Origin: Marchantia polymorpha subsp. ruderalis
Lineage: Eukaryota; Streptophyta; Marchantiopsida; Marchantiales; Marchantiaceae
Assembly (NCBI GenBank): GCA_037833965.1
Contig: AP031352.1
Coordinates: forward strand, 16,906,501-16,970,500
Length of the DNA: 64,000 bases
Reading direction: 5' to 3'
Below, in pieces: positions 21,656-33,060 of the stretch. How positions within the stretch are numbered: the stretch's first letter is position 1; each line of letters opens with the position of its first letter. A program made the position numbers and the translations under genes. Under the pieces are notes generated by a model. It was not told the DNA's origin. It was given only the letters and a program-made list of their open reading frames with translations, and did no database searches.

Positions 21656-22686
21656 AATGAATTGGTCAAAGTCTGCAATCTTATTTCTAGTTTTGCATTG
21701 TAGGTATCATCCTCTATACGCTTATTTGAATCTAAAACCCAATAGTGCAATGGAACGATTATCAAAATAGTTCATTGATAGTACTTTGAATCATACACAT
21801 AATGTATGAGACAACAAGGCAAACCTAAGTCAGGTGTTAATAAGAGATTCGACATACCAAAAGAAACTACTTCTGTTTTTTTTTTTCTATGTTTTCACTG
21901 TCAATGTAGAAACTTTAATTGGAATTCATGTTTGTAAAGTTTAGAAGAGGTTCAAAAATGAAAGCTATGATAATGAGGCCGACCAAAAAAAGTTAGATGG
22001 ACATGTATACATCTATGTATAGTTAAATAAATATTTTGATATACATGCACCATGTACTATAGATTCAGGTCTTATTGTAAAGTCCACGGTAAAATCTAAA
22101 ACCTACTTGCTAAACGCAAGGCTACTAGTTTGCTCGTTGAAGCTTCATCTGGAGAATAGAATCTCAACAATATGCATGAGAGTCTATGACCTCATATTAT
22201 ATCTTATCTCCAATACTTAAACATACTAGCTCGTCTTTCTTGAACCTCTCTCTTTTGATCTAAACTGTGTTCCAAGTAATAATTAAAAGAAAGAAAGAAT
22301 ACTATGCCTTTGACAAAATCTATTGCCATTGTATGATATGTTATGAACATGTACAAAATTGACTTTTGATAAACAAGAGAAGATATACGAGATCATATTC
22401 AAGCAACAAAAAAAAACAGAAAGAAAAAAGTTAAATGTGGAGGACAAAATTTGGCACATACCTCACATAAAGCATACATTCACGAGATAAATTTGATCTA
22501 TGTGCAGTCTAAGGCAAAGTGATCTATGTGCAGTCTATGTACCACAAAATGATGCTGATCTACTGGAGTTCAATCCAACTGAAACACTCACAATCAACAT
22601 AAGAACAATAAAAAAAAATATCTTTCACTACACAATGTCATGTAAATAAAATTAACAACTCAAAATACAATTTAAACAAAACTTAC

Positions 22687-23245
22687 ATCATATTTGGTTG
22701 TCGCAAACGTGCTGTCCAACGCAAGAGGCTTATTTTGAGAGTAGTGAATCATCATACCCAACTGCCATTTGGATTGAAGAACCAACATTGAATCTTGGGA
22801 CGGATTTGCAAATTTTACTGTTGATGTAGAAGTACAAAATGCGGATGCGCATTAATCCAAATCTGCACAAACTGTTGGTTGTATTCATGAAACTTATAAG
22901 TTTCCCTTTTCACTTTTACTTTTATGTTGTGCAAATCTTTCAAATAAATTGTGTCATCTTTAGCTCCTCTTATGAACCATGGAAGAGGTGCATAATCATT
23001 AAAAGGACAGTCTGGATCTCCTACTTGAAACTACTGTTTTAAATGCATGTCAAAAACTTGTGGAATTGTCCAACCCCATTTGAACAGTTGCTCTATGTTC
23101 CGTCTGAGCTCGTTTGTAATTTGTGGAGCATATGCACACTTTGGACTCTAAGGAACAATCTCATTTTCTGCAATTCTTCCGTGACATCTTTCCCCTTTAT
23201 CATTACAATGAGTCATGCAACACAAATGAAAACATCAATTTAATA
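22687..23245 (-). pseudogene. MULE-like transposase exon with first catalytic Asp
   Basis: Minus-strand readings in more than one frame give CNDKGERCHGRIAENEIV, ITNELRRNIEQLFKWGWTIP, INAHPHFVLLHQ and finally KWQLGMMIHYSQNKPLALD followed by STFATTKYD, just before a consensus donor GTAAGT. The WQLxMMxxY...LxxDSTF block is the start of the MULE/FAR1 catalytic domain, and the Asp of DSTF is the first catalytic residue. The KGExCHG segment is the end of the preceding zinc-finger-like domain. At least one in-frame stop and one frameshift are present. Confidence 0.75.
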
Positions 23246-23337
23246 TTAATTCATATTTATGAAATAACATTTGCACAATGATAATGTATATATCAACAAG
23301 TTCAGATTGTAAAAACATTCAAACGAAATACTTTTAC

Positions 23338-23792
23338 CTTTGTCTATAATATATGACTGCAGTCTCAAGTTTTGATTTGTAATATGTAACAACAAAGTTA
23401 CAAACACATACTCTCTTCAATTGATCATTGTAGTTTATCTTTCTTGATCGTGATATACTATTATCATCTATACCGAGTGGTGGATAGATGTCTTTCCTGG
23501 GTGTTGTGTCAAGCATCCAAGAAGGATGATTGAATGGTCCAAAAGCACACCAATAAGTTACTGTTTTTATCCAAGCAGTTTTTGGACTTTGTTTGTCATT
23601 GGTTCGTCTTTTCCAAAAGCTTGTTTCAAATTCTATATTTCTTTGTACTTCATCATCCACAAAATCGTCTACCCTTTCACTTGGGATACGAGCTAACTCC
23701 ACAAGAGATTGATGCATTTTTCAAACCCATTGCAAATCATCTGCATGGAATGTTCCGGTAGGATGTGATTGAAAAGGAATTCTACTGTCCAT
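23338..23792 (-). pseudogene. MULE/FAR1-like N-terminal exon
   Basis: The minus-strand frame opens at ATG 23792 (MDSRIPFQSHPTGTFHADD) and has an in-frame TGA at codon 24 (23723-23721). It then stays open to a donor at 23338|GTAAAAG. The body includes ERVDDFVDDEVQRNIEF and, near the end, LKRVCVCNFVVTYYKS then AVIYYRQR. The CxCxFxV...Y pattern followed by KGExCHG in the next exon resembles the N-terminal Cys/His domain of FAR1/MULE proteins, which binds DNA. The ATG may be internal rather than the true start, since a related exon lies upstream at 24400-24600. Confidence 0.65.
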
Positions 23793-23900
23793 TGTGACAC
23801 AAGTGTTCCTTTTTTTTCAAGAAAAAAAACCATGATCTAATTTTGATTGAATAAACGTGGCCAAAGAAATTGTATCTGCAGACAATAGACACCTCTTCAA
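23758..23900. repeat. Direct repeat of about 145 bp, copy 1
   Basis: It shares TTGTGACACAAGTGTTCCTTTTTT, here cut to its first 20 bases (TTGTGACACAAGTGTTCCTT), and ATTGAATAAACGTGGCCAA with the copy at 24011-24155. It covers the upstream edge and possible start codon of the MULE-like exon. Confidence 0.9.
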
Positions 23901-24010
23901 TCTTTTAGAAAGCTTTTGTGAAATTCATCCACAGTCTTTCTAATATTCAATTCAATTTAATGAATATTTAATACAATTAAATACATATGGATTTTTGAAG
24001 TTTTTACTGT

Positions 24011-24155
24011 GTAGGAGGTGATTGAATAGGATTTCTACTGTTTATTGTGACACAAGTGTTCCTTTTTTGTTCAAAAAAAAAAACCAGGATCTAATTCTGA
24101 TTGAATAAACGTGGCCAAGGAAATTGTCTCTGCAGACGATAAACACCTTTTCTTC
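24011..24155. repeat. Direct repeat of about 145 bp, copy 2
   Basis: Same orientation as copy 1, with a period of about 252 bp. The position matching the candidate ATG of the MULE-like exon reads ATA here, so only copy 1 could start translation. Confidence 0.9.
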
Positions 24156-24399
24156 TCTTAACCTCCTAGTTGCGTTGAGGTATATCCATGTCTAAAACCT
24201 AACATGAACTATCTCCTAAACAACAAAAATCACAATCAGCATATTCATTAGCCTAAATACTTATCATAGAATCTTTTAAGAAAAATTAGAGATGCTTTGA
24301 ACTTCATCAAATCTACTAAAAAAAAATTAAATAGTTTGAAACTGAAATAGAAATTGATAGTTTGATAGTTTTTGTACCTAACACAATTCAAGACCGTAC

Positions 24400-24600
24400 C
24401 TGAACACTTGAGAGGCTTGCTTCCCTTATCAATTGTTGGCATCTCGGCCAGACTTGTCAGTGGTATTCCCTTGTTACGAGCTTCAAAGAGAGCTTGGCAA
24501 GCAAAAGCAATCCGCAAATCAAATTTGGCATCAAATCAGATGTTTTGGTATGTAGACTTTGACCACAAGCCATCAAGTTTGAAACTTCCCGCACAAACGA
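24400..24600 (-). pseudogene. Candidate upstream exon of the MULE-like gene
   Basis: The exon is bounded on the minus strand by an acceptor-like CTGATCAG and by a donor GTTCAG|GTACGG. It reads CAGSFKLDGLWSKSTYQNI, a TGA, FDAKFDLRIAFACQALFE, then ARNKGIPLTSLAEMPTID and KPLKCSG. The frame is otherwise open for 66 codons, which is long for random sequence here. I do not recognise a domain. The assignment to the same transcription unit rests on strand, spacing and splice sites. Confidence 0.4.
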
Positions 24601-25235
24601 CTGATCAGCTTTGGAAGAAACCTTGCCACAAACCTGTAAACCTAATTGAACACTAAAACTTGAAAAATGAACAATATCCTTATTTCAATATGTCATGAGT
24701 ACACATCTTGCTGATTCTTATGCGTTATCTCAAGCTAAGAGGACAGGAATATCGATTTATAACAGCCTCTGATCTGGTCAATTCTTATATCTGATTATGA
24801 AACAGATGAAAAATATACCATTTGGAATAACAGTCAATCTATGATGATATATTCCTCACCCATGTACATCTGCTTTCGAAGTTAATCATGTGAAGAAGAT
24901 ATGATGACACTCAATCACGCCATTCATGTGAGACGCATTGTCACATGAAGAACTGTGACTTGGAGGTGTCAGGAGATCCACACTGCAAACTAAGAAATTA
25001 GCGAACAAGTTAGGGGCCAGAACTCCAACGTCGGCTCTTTTTTTTTCAGCACTGTCACAAGCAATAAGATCTAGAAAACAAAAACTTGGAAATTGGAACC
25101 TGGAAAACAACTTAGTTAACCTGGAAATTAAACTTAAACAATGTTCAACATAGAAGATATCAAACACTCGACCTCATGAAACAGCTTTGAATGATCATTG
25201 TCTTTGATTTGAAGTTTCCACGAGATGCTTTCTGT

Positions 25236-25274
25236 GCGCGTGCGAGTGGAATTGACTGTCCCTGAGCCAAAACC
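25236..25274. repeat. Short direct repeat, copy 1
   Basis: Contains GTGGAATTGACTGTCCC and GAGCCAAAACCCA; the partner at 25757-25795 differs at a few positions. Confidence 0.75.
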
Positions 25275-25756
25275 CAAAGTGGTGAACAAGAATGATGAGA
25301 ATTACGTCTGAACGCTACAGATAGTAGAAGTAACCCAGAGTTGAGGTACCACCAACCTGTCAATCATGAGGCCCCAACCATATGTTGGCTCAATTTCCTA
25401 TCATGAGTGTCTTGTGTGAAACCTACACTAGGTTGATGATCATTACCTACTTCGCCTTCTCCTTTCCGACTACGTGTACTCTTGGGCTTACTTTAACTCA
25501 TACGTACCTAAGATCATCCCCATGAACATCAAGCTCCTATCATCACGGAGATACGCGAGCCTCTATGATGTGAAGATAACCTTGGACATATACAATACCA
25601 TGGTCTTTTAAGTTTTAATTCCTTGTCTTCTTCTTTCGTTCTGATAACATCATGAATTCTTCGATCTCCCATGCCATGCAAGGTTAGATTGCAGAGGATA
25701 GATCTGCAATCGGAATTTGCGGTTCCGTATGCAGATCTATGTAATGTAGGTTAAGA

Positions 25757-25795
25757 ACGTGCGGGTGGAATTGACTATACCCGAGCCAAAACCCA
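25757..25795. repeat. Short direct repeat, copy 2
   Basis: Contains GTGGAATTGACTATACC and GAGCCAAAACCCA, 521 bp from copy 1 and in the same orientation. Confidence 0.75.
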
Positions 25796-25980
25796 CACTC
25801 TAGGGAGTTTTTTCTTCTTCTGATACAGACTTGTCAAATTGCAAAGTATTGTGAAAAACTCACAAAAACATTTCGGATGAGTAAGAGAGTGAGGGCGCGA
25901 AATGCTAAACCCTAGATTATGGTTACTGTGAAACCCTAGGTGACGGTGACGGTGACTCCGCAAACAGTGTACCCTTGCCG

Positions 25981-28900
25981 TCAGCCTGGATGGGATATGG
26001 TCAAGATTGATCTAGCCAAAAGTGTAACTAGGTGATAGGAGATATTTTTGTAAGCATTAAAAGCAATCAATCAACAGATTTGAATCATATAATATTACTA
26101 AAAAGATGAATTTTTCTTAAATTGTTTAATAAAAAACCTTCAAATTTTCAAAAAAAAATACCTATATCAAAATAAAAAGTTGACATTTATATTTTTCATG
26201 TCAAGTGATTGCAATAAGAATATTAAAAATTGATATAAATATTTTTTATTGAGATAAAGCTTAAAATGTTTGTTGCAATATGATTGAAGTATTTTATTAT
26301 TTTCAATTAATTAAATACAAAATTTTGAACTTTTGACGGTATTATCATTAAGATATAATGAATCATATATGTTATATTTTCTCATTGCAAATATTACTTT
26401 AATGATTAATTCTTGAATAGTGTCTTGTATAGCTTATTATCTCATACTATTGTTTGTTAAGATTAATCTATGAGAAAAACACCATTTATTTTCATGGAGC
26501 CAAATTTTCTTTCAATTCAAATCACATCATTTTTCTGAATTCATATACATTGTATTCATTGCATAAAACTAGATTTTCATATGGACGTGGAGTAGTAGCC
26601 TTGTAAGTGGACTACACTATCTCATGTGATTGTTTTATTATGTGAAGAAAGACAATAGTCTAGATGTTTTTTAATGACCGGATTTTGGTTTAATCCATTC
26701 GTGTTGAGTATTGAAGTAAAGTAAAAACTAGAGATGAATGGATACGTATTGATCGATGCTAGCATGTTACTCAAGAATATTTATGACTCTAGGATGCAAG
26801 CAAATCAAAGACATAATCAACTCCCTTGATTATGAGAGAAGTGACAGTCAGAGTAAATAATTACTTGTTCTATATTTCATGTACTTTTAATCTTTACGTG
26901 CAGTACAGTTAAAGAGCTTCTCATATGCTGTGTGACCTAATTATCATAACATAAGACATACCTCTTTCTATGCAAGTTTTTTCATAAACTGTTTAACGAA
27001 ATTACAGGGTTATGTGATACTTTCAAGCGATGAGGCAGAAAGTTATGTACTCAGTATATGATATCGAGTAAAATTGAATATACTTGAAGATAGTCCTCAC
27101 TTTGTTGAGATTGTAGACGAGGATTTTTCACCAGTAAGATATGGATTGGCCGGTGAGATTAGTTTTAAGATACGTTTGACAACGAAGTTAAAAAAACACA
27201 ACGCCATTACATTTTAGTTTGAGTGAGAGCTAATTCAGTATAGCTACTAATATAAAGCAGCAACAAACTGGAAATTTTACACTACTACTAGGTCACTTGC
27301 AAAAACAAGATAGAGCATGTAATAAATTCACTGGTATATCTATAAATCTAGTGTATGTCGATGAGCAGGAATATTGTGGGGTGTGGCAACATAAAATGAT
27401 ATTTAAGCTTCAGTGGTTCCACGAAACTATTCCACATCATTCTGATATTCTATTGTGATAAGTTGGGTATTTTATTGCTATCCATGTGGCCTCTACTACT
27501 ACAACCAAGTGTCACACCACAACATGGGACATCCAAAAATCAGATTTGAACTATCTACTGAAGACTTCCAATTTTGTGCTTTCAAGAACGTTATTGGAAA
27601 CTCAGGGGATGACCTGATTCGCAATATAGACTCAACATAAGTGAAAACAGTTAGAAGAATATTTTTATTATTGACCAAAAACGAAATTTAGAAATTTTCC
27701 ATTCTGATTTTATAAATTAAACCACGTTTATGGCAACAAATAATGTGAAGACATTATCATGTTATATAAAAAAACCATTGAGAAAAAAGAAGTTTCTATA
27801 TCTGGATTCTTGTTCCTTCATCTTGACTATTCAAAACACTTCAAAACACTAAAATATTATGATGAAAAATACTTCATACTCCAATTCATATATCCTTAGT
27901 ATTATATAAAGAAATCAATAATTACATGAGCATAAGATGAAATAAAATTTAACATGATTGCTCTTATGTACATAACATATGACTTTGTGAAACACATATT
28001 TTGTAAAATGAATTATTTCTGATGTATCATACAATAATTCATGAAACATCATGATGTTATTATTAAGAATGATATCCATTTGCGTACTCATTGACAAACA
28101 TAAGAAGGTCTTCATTTATAGATTCATATAATTCAAAGCACATAATTTCAATATAATGAATAGAGATTGGCATCTATAATAATTTTAACACTCAAGTATA
28201 TCATAGTTGGAAATTCATTTTAAAATTATTTTAAAACGAATATTTATCACCAGCATTCATTTCATGTGTTGTACATATAATCATAATATCTTCTGTTTAA
28301 ACTTGATAGTCTAAAATGAAGCAATAAATCTGAAAAATCTTTCAATGAAAATTCATTTTAATATTATTCATGAAAGTTCTATATTAGTATGCATAGTTGA
28401 AATTGAATTGCAACACTACCTTATTGATATTGCGATGATTATGACATAGGCATATATTTATTACATTATAGCATTGAAATAATCATCAAATCATGTAAAT
28501 TATTACAATATTTTAAAAAACACTTGTATATGAATAATTATAAGCTCTATGAAATCATCAAGCACTGTCAAAACCTCATTTTTTTAGTAACTTCATTTCA
28601 AATAAGAATTTATATGAAAGGTTGAATGAAAAGTCAAAAAAAAATCGAATTTATTAAAGAATATTTTTATAGTTCCTAATCAATTTTTGTTAAAATTTAT
28701 CTAAATGTATTAAAATTGATGTACATTGTGTTGATGAACGTTTTATGATTTCATAAAAATTATGCATCAATTTTTGTTCCAAAATATTAAATTGTGAATA
28801 AAGAATGAATGTAAAATCAAATCTTTTTCTTTTTATAAATAATTATTTCAAAATACATGAACAAAAAATTATTTATTACCGTACGATAGAACTATCTAAA

Positions 28901-30000
28901 CTTTGAAATATGATTTAGTCAATGCAATTGTCTAGAATATTTAATTCAAACATAAATTGCAATAATTATTTAGCTCTTATCAAAGAAAAAATAAAATTTT
29001 GGAATTGTTAATAAAACTTATGACCTTATCGATTAAAATTTAAAAATGATATTTTGATTATCAAGCATACAAGATGAAACATAATGATCAAGTATTCAAG
29101 ACAAGTGTAATGATTTAAATAAAGAATTGTAATTTTTGTTTTATAACTAAAAATAACACATAATTTGACATGTTTCGAATTGTGTTTCAATTTTACATTA
29201 TGATTTTGGTTCCTTCATCGTTTTAGCTTGTAGAGTGAGCTTGGATCTTTTCTATCAAGTCAAACTAATGTCTTTGCTGCACAATGAATATCTTGCATTT
29301 TTGTTAAGATAGATTTTTTCCAAAAGTAAACTCAATGACTCTAGCAATTACAGCCTTAAATTTTTATCTCTCAAAAGATCAAAATATGGTATCGTGTAAA
29401 GCAATGTATTTTTTCAAGTTCAAGTTTTTTACTTGGTGATTTGTACACCTCAACTCCTAATTCACATTTTTTTTTTCTCCTTGCAATCTTTTCTTATTCT
29501 TCCTGACATAAATTACTTTGTTCATCAATATAATTTACATCATGTCATCCTACATATATAAAACATAATTCACCTTGTCTTCTCAATCACAACAAAACGT
29601 TATATGCAAAACTTCAAGCCAATCCAACCAAATTGCTTTCTTTGACTCGTTGATTGCCACTACATCTTTAGATTAATTTTTCCTATTGCATTACCCACTT
29701 ATGCAATATATAATTTGAATTTACGTAAAATCTTCAATTTTAGCTTTTTCCATCTAAAACTTATACATATTCATTTTAAATATAGCCAATTGCCATTGTA
29801 CAATTTTGCATCAAACATACTTAAAAAGATTCAAAGTACTCTTGAGACATTTTAAAATTCATTACATAGTTTTCATAGTTTTTTGCTATCTTGATCTAGA
29901 TATTTTGAACATGGGATGGATCCATAAATGAGCCAAGCTACATGAGCTTCGTCTAAAAGCAATGAAATTTATCCAAAATAGATAAGATAAAAAAAGAAAC
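25981..30000. other. AT-rich gene-free block
   Basis: About four kilobases of strongly AT-rich sequence without an open frame worth naming. No RNA gene, array or terminal repeat was recognised. Confidence 0.65.
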
Positions 30001-32515
30001 TTTTGCAATTCATAAAGAGAAAAGTGAATTCATTGAATGAATGAATTGGATACGACGTCTATCAAAGAGCACTTTCATCGCAAAGTTAGACATACAAATG
30101 CATGCAGCTCGCAAGTAGAGATAATTGAAACAAGTCTAGATCACACTTGGACACACTCATAAACTTACCAGTCTTTAGTTGAAAATCACATAGATCAGGA
30201 GGTGCACTGCACTTAGGAGATTATGAATCAAACGTGGACATCTGAAGTGCCAGTGAAGCTTGAATACGTTTGTTCCATAGCAGGAGTATCCAATCCCACT
30301 TATGTTGCAAAAATCTACTTGATATGCGGAAGGATATTATTGCAAACAACAATGCACATCCCTTTACAATTTCTGTCTGAATTTCTTGGTTCTCAGCGCA
30401 CTCCAACAAATTAAACGCCATCGACTACCCTTACCAAAAAATAAAAGAAGCTATTGTTAATTTTATTTCCTTTGATTGTGCATCAGTTTCAATATGTATA
30501 TAGAAATCAACTGTTTTATACGTAGATTCATTTTGGCCGGCTTTCCTATTTCCGCGCAATGCCATGAACACTATGATTACCTCAATACTGAACACGAGGC
30601 ATCACTGCGTGGGCCCAAGAGCTTCACCTTTCAACGTCCTTGAGTGTGTAGTGGGGTCTGCACTGCGAAATTGACCTCATTTTATTGTATTGTTACCTGC
30701 TGCACTGATCTAGACACCATCCTCCATATGTACTCTCGGATTCCCCTGGAAGGAATGAAATCACAAAATGATGGGCTCTCTCTAAGCTTCTACAGGACGC
30801 ATGCTTGAGCATGTTCAGACATCTATCAGTCAGAAAATTCATTAGATCGAAGTACCGACACTCGTCCATTCTCGACTGGACTTGACTCAACCTCTGGATA
30901 GTCTAACCTACTGTTTTCACAGTTTCCAAAAACAGAAGTCATGCGTAACGAGTACGAGGCTCCCGAGGTGTGCACGTTCTAAATGCTTTGGTCTTCCGGG
31001 TTCCACTACTGGATTTCTGATGCGCAAGGATTTATTTTGCAGGTCATCTGCTTAAACGACGATCGAGCAGAAAGAACATTGCGTCCACCGGATTACTTTG
31101 CATTCGAGATCTTAATGCAGGAAACCCGGACAATTACGAGAGGATTCACTCCGTCATCTCCTCTTGTTAGATAATCTAGCTTGTTTACTTGTTTAAGTTT
31201 AATCTTCCATGATGATTCCACGAAGCACCAAAATCACTTTGTGTTCCACGAGTTCGCGTCTGTTCCGTTGATCTTCTTCGACAGGTTGTAGCGGGCCGTT
31301 CCGGCCACAGAAGAGTGTGTGAAAGAAGTGGTCTTACTGCATGCAATACAATTCTGCATATTGCAGTCTCGTAAGGTCGTAAGTAAATTTCAGAATGAGT
31401 TAGTCCCACTTTCCTACCTGTATGTTCACGATCCTTCCTTACTGTACTGCCGACTGCCGATGTAAAATGAGCTCTAGTTATGTCATACTGAATCTTAGTA
31501 TGACATAGTCAGATTCCTCTTTCATACTGAATCATGCGATAATCACACTCCGCTGTGAATATGACGTATGGCCTTGATACTGTCCTATCCATTAGTGTAG
31601 AACAGTAGAAAGAGTATCTTGCTGATTCTTCATATCTTCATTATTATATATGAAATACACAATCAGCAGATTCCTCCATCTGAATTCAGTTGGATTTATA
31701 TAGCTTTGAAGACATGATGAAAGTATGACGTTTATCACTGTGTCACAACGCTAGATACCGAAAATGAGCTCAATATCTAACTTCAATAGAATAGTGTCAG
31801 ATAAACTGTAAGAACATTTATTCGCAACTTCGGAAGCAGTCGATCGATATTCTATATTTATCGGAAACAATAGAAAAAACAACGTGAGAAGAAACCGTTA
31901 CGGGGACTTCCAATGTACGTAAGCAATTCTATTACATTATCAAGTTGCTCGATGTCTCTGTCACGAGTGAACTGTCCGACTTATCCAGCTTTCTTAAAAG
32001 TATGGCTTCATCTTCTCATCGAGTTCACAATATTATTGGAATCTGTATTCATGTGAACCCATTTTCAGGGTTGAAACATACATGGCCGGAAGACGTCTGA
32101 AAATGAATATAGATGTCGCCGAAAGCATTCATTAACTCGTTCCACATCTAGTAAACTAGAATTTGAAAAAAATAGTCGATGATTATGAACTCTTGGTCTC
32201 GTGGAAGGAATCACAATTATATAAAGACAAAAATGCATTTCTTCAATCAAATCAATGATTGTCATCCTCAAGTTGCCACAACTGATTGTAAACTTGAGAG
32301 GACTCTTACAAATTTCCGAGCAGTAAGTACGGTGTTTTCGTTTGATTTGCATCATAAGACTTATAAATGATCACAAAAACATCAAATTCATCATGCTGCT
32401 GTCTGTTGGAGTTAATGACGGCTGGTTGTGTGCTTAGCATAAAATTTGTCGTCTTATCACCTTAAAGATGCTGAGCACTTTCTCTTGCAATTGTAGTTCT
32501 AAACATCACAAAGTT
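30001..32515. other. Intergenic, hairpin-bearing
   Basis: The GC content is higher than in the flanking blocks, but no gene is supported. Short frames (for example 30223-30414, 30693-30890) carry no recognised domain. A perfect 11-bp-arm hairpin lies at 31479-31507. Confidence 0.5.
31479..31507. repeat. Perfect inverted repeat, 11-bp arms
   Basis: TATGTCATACT, a 7-base loop, then AGTATGACATA. Confidence 0.85.
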
Positions 32516-32516
32516 A

Positions 32517-32645
32517 AAGGATGTACCAGAAGGTATTGGTGGAACAGAAACGAGATCTCTGGATAGGAATGAGGCAATTACCAGAGCGAGGGCTGAGAAG
32601 AAAATCTCTTTGGTGGTTGAAAATGTGGCTAACATGACTTATGAA
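32517..32645 (+). pseudogene. Possible remorin C-terminal-domain exon fragment
   Basis: The plus-strand frame reads GTETRSLDRNEAITRARAEK then KISLVVENVANMTYE before a stop. The pattern (D-R-x-x-A-x-A-x-x-E-K-K-x-S-x-V) resembles the start of the remorin C-terminal coiled-coil region found in plant plasma-membrane remorins. The Trp-Glu-Glu/Asn block that should follow is absent. An acceptor-like TTGCAATTGTAG lies about 30 bases before. This is a weak match over about 25 residues and could be chance. Confidence 0.25.
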
Positions 32646-32759
32646 TAAATTCGATGAAGGCAAAAATTAGAGACAAACAGAATCCTCGTATAAATATTTT
32701 GTCCTCCTTTTTCGTCTGGATTTTCGGGGACTTTATCGAACAGTTGTATCGTTGTGGGT

Positions 32760-33060
32760 GTCCGACAAAACAATGCCGTGACGAGTACTCATTGCCGGCA
32801 TGATGCACTCCAATTTGAAGGCAGGCGTCGTCGGCTTATTTGAAGACGTTTGTCGGGTACGGGAGACCTTTGGGGTAGAACTCGTCGAGACGGACGAGGT
32901 CTTGCTGCATCCAGTACCCGAGCGGGATTAGTATCGTCAGCTTTTGCTCAGCGAGATGCCTGGCAGTGTGATCCATGACCTCCAGTGCGCTTTAAACGCT
33001 GCATCTGCAGCCTCTTGGCCCAGACTCGTACGCAGCTCCACTCGCCATCTTTGCCTGCGC
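32760..33060 (-). pseudogene. Possible GH27-like glycosidase fragment
   Basis: One minus-strand frame, read with two interrupting stops, gives AAYESGPRG, ALEVMDHTARHLAEQ, LGYWMQQDLVRLDEFYPKGL and ADDACLQIGVHHAG. Order and spacing recall plant alpha-galactosidase-like (GH27-related) proteins, in which PRGWNS, a helix, a D-x-x-W strand, D-E-x-G-R and H-x-x-G-L-x-x-G-I-H occur in this order. Key positions are degenerate. I regard it as a decayed host-gene fragment at best. Confidence 0.25.

Larger units (their letters stand above)
19114..22680 (-). other. Large intron of the decayed MULE-like gene
   Basis: The interval between the GTAAGT donor at 22686-22681 and the acceptor at 19110-19109 (minus strand). 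It holds no recognised gene. It contains a 31-base near-perfect palindrome at 19795-19825 and a two-copy tandem repeat of about 290 bp at 21074-21655. Short open frames such as 20610-20846 show no family signature. Its size suggests inserted material. Confidence 0.5.
24601..25980. other. Intergenic stretch with a short duplicated segment
   Basis: No supported gene. Minus-strand frames at 24886-25167 and 25160-25363 have no family signature. Two copies of a 38-bp segment occur at about 25236 and 25757. Two AAACCCTAG telobox motifs occur at about 25903 and 25932. Confidence 0.5.
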
